Of a DNA stretch of 64,000 nucleotides, positions 56,766-64,000 are shown piece by piece. The stretch is from Tubiluchus corallicola (Eukaryota; Priapulida; Priapulimorpha; Priapulimorphida; Tubiluchidae), in the NCBI GenBank assembly GCA_030141605.1, contig JAQGDQ010000084.1:419001-483000 (forward strand), given 5' to 3'. The translations under genes were made by a program, and so were the position numbers. The number at the start of each line of letters is the position of its first letter. The stretch's first letter is position 1. The notes beneath the pieces are model-generated. The model was not told where the DNA came from. It saw nothing but the letters and a program-made list of their open reading frames with translations, and searched no databases.

Positions 56766-59021
56766 TGTGCCACGTTTCAGTCTTTTTCAACCTGCTAGTG
56801 CTACTAATTCGCCGAGTTGAAACTTATACTCTTCGTCATCAATAAATCACGCATATCGTACAAGGTTATAACATGGTTTATATATACGTGCTATTAGGAT
56901 AATGTGCATAAATCGTTTAAACAGCGCATGCGTTCTAGTAACGAACTAACATGAATATTTATTTAGTACTTTTTGTTCATATCAGTCAGTTGATAACGGA
57001 AGCAAACTTTAGCAAGGTGCTCCTGTGACATACCAAAAAATAAGAATTTTAGAGTTGCAACTCTCGTTGCCAGGGTAAAATTTAACAGCGTTGAAATACT
57101 ATGGTTACAGAACAATCCATGATCGATAGTAGTATTATAATACAGAGATAATATCTAATTCTGAATGATACGAATATGAATATACTTAATAATAAAAACC
57201 AGAATAAAGAAACGTTAATTGGAATTTCAATTCACCCTCACTGTATGGACGCTTTAAGAGAAAAAACAAACGGTGAAATTCGTCACGAATTGACATTTAA
57301 TTTGACGTTAATTAATAAGACTTTAGTGGATTCGCTAATAGCACAGAAAATACGCGAAAGAATATAAACACAGTTTAAACACCACGTGTATATGAAATTA
57401 CAAAAGAAACAACGCAAAATCACTATAATTATATAGTTACAAGTGCGGTAGAATGTGTACAAGCCTGTAATTTCTCGCTGAAAAACCGGCCTGTTTGAGG
57501 TACATTAAAGCAAGAAGGCAAAAAATTAAACCGTTTGTGGCGTGTTATCACAAGATAGGAATTAAGAGAAAATCGTTGTGTAAATTAGATAACTGATGAA
57601 CTTAAGAATTGTATTTTTGCTGAGTTAATAATTATGTCATAATAAATTAATTATAATTTGAAGACCGTTAAAATCAACTAATAAAGTACATGGTGAGAAA
57701 GCACTTTTAATATGTTATGAAGGGAAGTCCATCAATCTTTAAATTAACGTACTTATTAATATTTTTTTGTTAGTTTTGAAGCTGATTCAACAAAGCTGGT
57801 TCATATTTTTTAGCTTTGCTTATTGTTGTTAAACGCTGTTTTAACTTAGAGGAAGTACATAGCAATAGTATAAAATTAATATCAGATTCAATATTACAGG
57901 TTTTGTGTAAATTAACAAGACAAATGACTACAAATAAGAAAGAATTGCATTGCAAAACGTATTTCACTTAACTTCAAAAGTAAATTTTATAACAGCATAT
58001 GCATTGTGGTAATCCATAAAAAGTTTTGCAATTACATTTTGAACAGGCTGAGCACAAGGTATCGTTTGTATACTAACATAACATAACTTCTATAAATTAT
58101 ACATAATGAAGCCAATGTTAAAAAAAAAATCAGATTAAATTTGTTCTATAAATACATTAGCAAGAGCAAGCGATAAATGACTGCCCACAAAATTGCTTAT
58201 ATGACCATAGCACAAACTAAATGCCGTTAATTGAAAACAGGAATTTTCCTATCTGACAGCAGTTAACTGAAGTGTGGGTTCTTTGAGTGGAGTATTTAGT
58301 TATGTGCAGAATTGTGTGTCTGCGTACGTGGTTGTTTGTATTTCTGTCCGCACAGTAAAATCAAAACTGGCGAAGTTATAAGCAGTCAAACAGGGATAGG
58401 CTTGGTCAAGAGTTGGAGACCAATTAATGATTCCGCATTCGAACACTTAAAGGTCAAGCTAGGCCACATAACTGAAAACGCTTATGAAATAAGATAGGTG
58501 AAACACTGAAATTACAGTCACCACACTCGGATTGATGCAAACATTATAATAATTTTTTTTACTTTGTTCGCATTAATGATATTTCGATTTGAACTGGGTC
58601 AAGTACTAGAAATGTGCCTGACGACAACAAGCAAAATAAACTATAATTACCATTATAAACAGCAACAATAATTAACAAACCAAAAAAAATCGTAAAGGAC
58701 CGCTTTTATTCATTGCAAAACAGGACGTATAATTCACATGAATAATTCTGGATTATCTAGTTTTTTGTAATGCTCACTCCTTTCTTTTTTTCAGTTGCTG
58801 TAAAGTTTAATCATCTCCAATGTGTCAAAGCTGAACTGTTGATCGGTGGCTTTGGCGTTGAGGATGATAGCAAATCGTCTTGAGCGGTCTTCCAAGGTGT
58901 CTGTTTATCATGCAACTTTCTAAAATGCGCGTTCAGCTGCATGAGCCAATTTAACAACGTAAATTTCTCGAAGTTTTTAATAAGCCAGTAATCTTGAGCC
59001 GTATGAACTATTTACCATACG
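56766..59021. promoter_or_regulatory. Divergent spacer between ETHE1 and PAXBP1-like start codons
   Basis: The two start codons face away from each other across 2.26 kb, so both promoters should lie here. No TATA box or CpG-rich block stands out. A 63-codon plus-strand frame at 57176-57367 (ISIHPHCMDALREKTNGEIR...) has protein-like composition but no recognised family; a 61-codon frame at 58312-58497 follows an acceptor-like CCGCACAG. Neither is supported as a gene. Confidence 0.4.
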
Positions 59022-62000
59022 ATGTCGGAGAGAACCGTCTTTAAAAAACCAAAACGTAATTTTATTCGGCAGAGAAAATATGATTCGAGCGAATCGGACG
59101 AGGAATATGCGCAAGAAAGTTACTCGCAAGTTAATGATGTTGATCCTGCTGAAGGTGTCATTCCAGTAATTAAAAAGACGAAGAAAAAGGTGAGGACTTT
59201 ATTGGAATTAGAGCATTTGGGTCTCCAGAATATATTCTGAACACGTAAAAGTTTTTGGATCGAGACTCAAAAATTGTACCACTAAATTTGCAATTTGGTG
59301 CACTGTTGTCTACACAGCCGGTATTATATACAGTGACAGTGTGCTAGCTAACAAACGGTAAATGATTACTCCTGTATTTGATACCATAAATCATAAACTT
59401 GTTTTTTAACTTTAAACTCGAGGCTTAATTTCGTAGAGCTCTTTTCAACTCAGTAGTATAATTATTACAGTATGACATATAGTGCATATAAATTATAATG
59501 ATATAATATGCATTGTCAAGAATGAACTTGAAATGTTAGGTACAATTTAACTTTTATATTCTTGATATATCATTTTAGTATTACTAATTAAGTGTACAAA
59601 ATATGGCATAATTAAATTTTTTACTGAATTATTAATCATAATAAAATGGGCAACTGATATCACATCAAAAGCAGATATTTTGTCAGTGTAAGAAATAGTA
59701 ATTTACTGCAGCCTGCTCAGGCAAGTAAAATTATTCTACTTCAAAGGTATTGCTGTTAGATGGCAAGTTTAGGAAGGTTTTTTCACAGCTTGAAAGTACT
59801 ATTTTATTCCATAAATTTGTTTATTAAATAATTAGATATCTTACTAGAGATTGTTATATTATTATCATCTTCATCATCATCATCATTAAATGTTATTACA
59901 TTATGCTTCGTTGTAATAAAGTGCTTTAGGCTTATCCTTACCCTGCATTCACTCGTCGTATTGCTCGAGGCTTATATATAATAATGTATTTGCTTTTGAA
60001 TAATTTCAGTTCATTTTTTCAGGGTGTTCCATAAAAATGGGTTGAACACTTGATGTCTTTTATACCCAAAATTGGCTGCAAAATGTCACAGATTTAATGA
60101 TTATAAGTCAAAGTAAAGCAAACTTTAATTAAATTAATAAATAATAATTATTTGTTGTGTATCGTAAATATCAATTACTAATTTATTTGTTGTCTAAATT
60201 AGGTAAAAAAGAACAGTATAGATTCGAATGAGTCAAATAAGAAGGACCAGCCAAAGTTGCTCGTTTCGTTTGGAGAAGATGAAGAGGACACTACGGAGTT
60301 TTTCAAAGTTAAAAAGTCTAGTCTGAGTCGAAAAATTGCTAAGCAGTCCAAGAGGGAGAAGAGTATGTAATTTGTTATATTTGTTGCTGTGAAATCTAAT
60401 GTTATCTAATTTTATAACCCATTTTTCTGTCTAGAAATTAGTTGCAATTATAAAATTTACAAACTCTGATTGTAAACAAATCATGAGAGTTGCATAGCGT
60501 GTTAAAAAACTTCCAATTTCTGTGATTTGGATTTTCTCATGACCCGAATCATTAACTGTAAACAAAGTGAGATTGAATTAACTTCTCTCGTTTTTATTAG
60601 AACAGCTAGAAAGGCCTGGGACAGACATCTCGTACAATATATATTCATTTTCATAAGATGCATTTGTGGAAGTTGTTTTAATCTGGCTTTAGTATTCTTT
60701 ATGAGTTTGTAACTGCAGCAACTGTCTCCGCTGATTGTTGGCTATAAGTTATTCGTAGGCATCAGGGATGTGCTGACTGGTGTGTTGTTGGTTGTGAGGG
60801 CTTAGATACCTTTCCCACAGCTGGTGCATCCTGTTGTTGGGATGTCAGTGGTGCTAGTTAGTGTCCATGAAGTTTTATGAATTTCCAAGCCAGTTGTAAG
60901 TCAAAGTTTGCCTAGTGACTCACCTTACTCACAACTCACCTTCGTGGCGAGTAAACCCTGATTTCCATCTCTTGCACCAGTCTCTCATCCACTGAGTAGC
61001 TAGCCAAAAAACACCCTTGTCCAGTTATTCTTTGTTGGTTTACTCCCCTCCCAATATACCAAACTGGTATTAAAATAGGTTTTTCGCACGGAGTTCAGAA
61101 TCAAGTTTATGTTTGAAGCTATTTACATTATTTGTGGCTCACTAATGATTCCGGTAACGAGTTCCACAGAATCACTTCGGGTTGTGAAAAACTATGCAGA
61201 TACTTTTCAGTATTGACCCTATGCTTGAACAATTTAGCACTATACTCACGTGTGATGCTTCTATTGAGTGTAAAAAACTGATTTGCATGGGTGTCATTAA
61301 ATCCCTCAAGAATCTTGAACATTTCAATAAGTCTCCCCCTACGTCTTCTTGCAGAAAGTCGATACATGTCTAATTTTTGCATTTTTTGTGAGTATGAGAG
61401 TCCTTCAAGACCTATGATCATGTCCACAGCTCGTGCTTGTACCTGCTCGAGAGCACGGATGCCCTTGAGATAGTAAAGGTCCCATACCTGACTGACGTAT
61501 TCGAGATGAGCACGAACAAGAGATTTGTATACTTGGAGAATTATCTCGGCTCTTCTGGAAGTTATGGTTCTACCGATTAACCCAAGGATCTTATTACTCT
61601 TAGTAATTTTCTTAGAGACATGACTGTGAAAATTTAGTTTGCTATCTACTAACAGTCCAAGATCCACCTCCTCAGTGACTACAGGCAAATCAACATCATC
61701 AAAGCTGTATGTGGCTAGATTGGTCTGATTACCCATATGCATCACCTTGCATTTGCCATCAAGTGTGTTAAATTCCATCTACCATTTATTTATCAGCCCA
61801 TGCACAGATTTGGTGCAAGTCTTTTTGACACTGTCTCACTTACATAGAAAAACACATTGGATATGCTAATTTGGTATCGTCAGCAAACTTGAGTAACATT
61901 GTAGTAGATGGCATTAGATTTTCACTATAGCATGCTGTCGTGATTATTATTTTACATTGGGATTTGATGGTGGTGATTTCTGTAATTATTGTGACAGTAA

Positions 62001-63975
62001 ATCATTAAACGTTAACGATCTCTTGCCTTTATTTAAAGACAATGTTAGATAAATGCCCTTGCCGAAATTTCTACACCTTATCACCTTGGCAGTGTATCTC
62101 ATGCAATGAAAAAAAGACATTCCAGTAACATTACATTTTCTAATAATACAAAATGAATCATCCTGTCTTTGGCGACATTAACCAGCCTACCAGAAGCCCA
62201 AGGGTAAACGCGATACCAAAGCCAGGAAACTCACGAGGTCAGCGCAGAGAACTGCCTCGATTACGAAATACGATAGCGAACGACAACCCGGAAATACAAC
62301 CGGAAGTGATAGCAAATTGACATCTAATTTTTTACTTTTTCATTAGCTGGTATTTAAATTGGTAGATTTATCAATCACCAATAAACTGCTATGCAGGTAT
62401 GCTTTGTGTGATATTTGTATCTTCTTGTCCCTGCAGTGTTACATTTAACTGTTTTTATGTCACCAGGCTACAACTATGAATAGGTTATGAAATGTGATTT
62501 TTTTCAATAGGAGCTGACAAGTCTTCAGCTATGCCTGAAGTGAACACGCAGCAATCATTGCCAGGCGAATACAGTGACATTAAGATAAAGGAACTGAAGT
62601 CGCTTGTTAAACCAAAGCCGGACTTTGAAAATGGTTAGAATTTAAAGATTTTCACATCTTTGTGTCAAACATTGATAAATGTTCCTGTGCATTGCTCTGT
62701 GTAAGGCCGGCTTTAAAAAAATTTGTTTCTGCCTTACCTCATGACCGTCAAAAGATGTCAGTAGGGACTGAGGAAAAATTTTTTTTAAAAAAAACTTTTT
62801 TAAAGTTTTGTCAATGCTTAAAGCTGAATCGTAGAATATTTAAAATCAGTTGAAATCAAAGTTTTGTTTTTTTCCCACTGGTTAACAGTAATGTTTTAAA
62901 TGTTTTCAATGCACTTTGTTTTTAGTTTTGCATTACTAAATTATCGTATAATTATCGATTATTGTATAGTCTCTTTTTGTATCATGAATGCAGGTATGTT
63001 CTGATATTTATGGTATAAGCAGCAACAAAACTCGGCCATTAAAATTCGATACAATGAACATCATACAAGTGAAAACTGGTTTCTAAATACATGCTTATTT
63101 ATGACGGTGTGCACATGTGTGTGTGTGCGCGAGAGTGCATGTATGTGTGCTCGCATGTGTGTTCAGTTAAAACTAATATTTAATATTAGTACTGAATAGT
63201 GAACAAGGATTTGTTTATTACAAGATTCTGTTTTAGTAACACACCACACGAAGTTATTGTCAAATGTGCAAATGTCAATGTCGCCTAGTTAAGAAGCAAC
63301 TAAGTAGTGAAAGGGTTAATGACGAAATCACTCACAATCAAAATATTTTAAGAAGGCTTAATGGCCTGTTCCCGCCAAGTAACTCACAAGTGTGTTCAGA
63401 CCAGAGTGCAAAAGTTGTTGCGAGTTACTCTCCTACAGTAACTACGAGCTGACACTCAGTTCTCTATTCAATGCCAGAAACTTGCCAAGTAACTCGCAAG
63501 AGTGCTCAGACTAGAGAGCAAGTTTTGCTGCGAGTTACTCTCCTACAGTAAGCGTGAGCTGACGTTCACTTTTCTATTTGCTGCGAGAACTGTCGAGAGT
63601 AACTCATAAGTGTGTTCAGACTAGAGTACAAAACTTGCTGTGACAGTAAGCTTAAGCTCACATTCACTTTTGTGTCATTTCCCAATTGCGAGTTTGCTGT
63701 TAGAAATTCACCAGTCTGAATGTGCCGTAACATCATGAAAAACTTTCTTATTTTTTCTAATTTTTAGAAGTCGAGATTCAAATTCCCGAAGAAGAAGAAA
63801 GTCCGGAGGTACCGTTTATGAGCGTGTTAGAAACCGGTATCATACCCGATGCAAGAACTATATATGAGTTAAAGAAAAAACGTGAACAAGCACGTCAGCA
63901 GGGCAATGCCATGGCAGCTGCGGATTTTATATCCATTGAGAGAGAAGAAAAGGCTGAGAAATCTCGATTAATTAG
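59022..63975 (+). CDS. PAXBP1: PAXBP1/GCFC-type protein, N-terminal four exons (continues past window)
   Basis: Exons 59022-59189, 60203-60362, 62511-62633 and 63768-63975 join in phase (659 bases, 219 codons plus two bases) and run off the right edge. The start MSERTVFKKPKRNFIRQRKY with a following SSESDEE acidic patch resembles the RKARR..RKR.DSEEE start of PAXBP1. LLVSFGEDEED then FKVKKSSLSRKIAKQ (75-104) is the LLSFQDEEE...FKVKKSS block of GCFC proteins. GIIPDARTIYELKKKREQAR (174-193) matches the G.IPDAA.IHAARKKRQ.AR block, and EKSRLIR is followed by a donor (AG/GTTGAT) where the family continues ED. GCFC proteins are nuclear; PAXBP1 links PAX3/7 to histone methylation in vertebrates and the family is tied to spliceosome factors. 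The globular GCF domain is outside the window. The paralogue GCFC2 is the alternative. The last donor is inferred; the frame also stays open to base 64000. Confidence 0.88.
59190..61100. other. PAXBP1 intron 1 and the start of intron 2 (exon 2 at 60203-60362 lies between)
   Basis: Apart from exon 2 nothing is supported. A (TCA)n run occurs near 59865-59886. The segment 60720-61020 is relatively GC-rich with GTTGTTGG words and may be the outer part of the LINE at 61128. Confidence 0.45.
61128..61930 (-). mobile_element. CR1/L2-like LINE, reverse transcriptase C-terminal part
   Basis: The minus frame 61778-61128 is open for 216 codons. It shows the CR1/L2 thumb and connection blocks: LGLLVDSKLNFHSHV, NKILGLIGRTI, YKSLVRAHLEYVSQVWDLYY, LEQVQARAVDMI, a SARRRRGRLIEMFKIL block and LWNSLPESLV near the end. 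Upstream on the same strand FADDTKLA is readable near 61860-61890, before a stop and frameshift. Opposite orientation to the host gene, in intron 2 of the PAXBP1-like gene. The catalytic N-terminal part is missing. Confidence 0.93.
61931..62510. other. Intron sequence, nothing supported
   Basis: Remainder of PAXBP1 intron 2. No further element or exon identified. Confidence 0.4.
63374..63690. repeat. Tandem repeat, 110-bp unit, 3 copies
   Basis: The AACTCRYAAGWGTGYTCAGA block begins at 63381, 63491 and 63601, exactly 110 bp apart. CGAGTTACTCTCCTACAGTA recurs in the first two copies and is deleted in the third. It lies in intron 3 of the PAXBP1-like gene, ending about 80 bp before exon 4. A GT-rich run at 63104-63165 precedes it. 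Confidence 0.92.
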
Positions 63976-64000
63976 GTTGATATTGATAAATTATTTTGCT

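Noticed and set aside
58312-58497. Possible terminal exon of an unknown gene
   Set aside because: Acceptor-like site only; no upstream exon found and the protein is unrecognised.

Overview
This window is animal nuclear DNA, roughly two-thirds A+T by eye. Its genes are split by GT-AG introns of 0.6-11 kb, and the introns and spacers are full of old transposable elements and satellites. The gene set (K-Cl cotransporter-like N-terminus, RNF212-type meiotic RING protein, ETHE1, PAXBP1/GCFC) is metazoan. Compact exons, AT-rich introns, CR1/L2-like LINEs, a Penelope-like element with a GIY-YIG domain, hAT-like, pogo/Tigger-like and TTAA-flanked MITEs and a tRNA-type SINE suggest a marine invertebrate. 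I cannot name the phylum from sequence alone.

Layout. 1-897: the reverse-transcriptase part of a LINE on the minus strand, cut by the window edge. About 6.0-17.6 kb: two minus-strand exons of a probable SLC12-family K-Cl cotransporter N-terminus, separated by an 11.3-kb intron that holds most of the MITEs and simple repeats of the left third. 17.7-25.3 kb: a spacer with a hAT-type MITE, LINE remnants and a long GT tract. 25,368-43,126: a complete 14-exon RNF212-like gene on the plus strand, every junction phase-consistent, coding for 363 residues. 43.1-47.7 kb: a convergent spacer with tandem repeats and MITEs. 56,765-47,689: a complete 8-exon ETHE1 (persulfide dioxygenase) gene on the minus strand, 242 residues. 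56.8-59.0 kb: a divergent spacer. 59,022-64,000: the first four exons of a PAXBP1/GCFC-type gene on the plus strand, running off the right edge.

The genes do not form a pathway: one acts in meiotic crossover control, one in sulfide detoxification, one in nuclear RNA or chromatin biology, and one probably in chloride transport. The unusual content is the repeat landscape: about ten recurring element families, several of which lie within 40-50 bp of a splice site, and a 47-bp minisatellite enclosed by short inverted ends inside an RNF212 intron. Exon models were built by hand from splice signals, reading frame and recalled family motifs; no database search was run.
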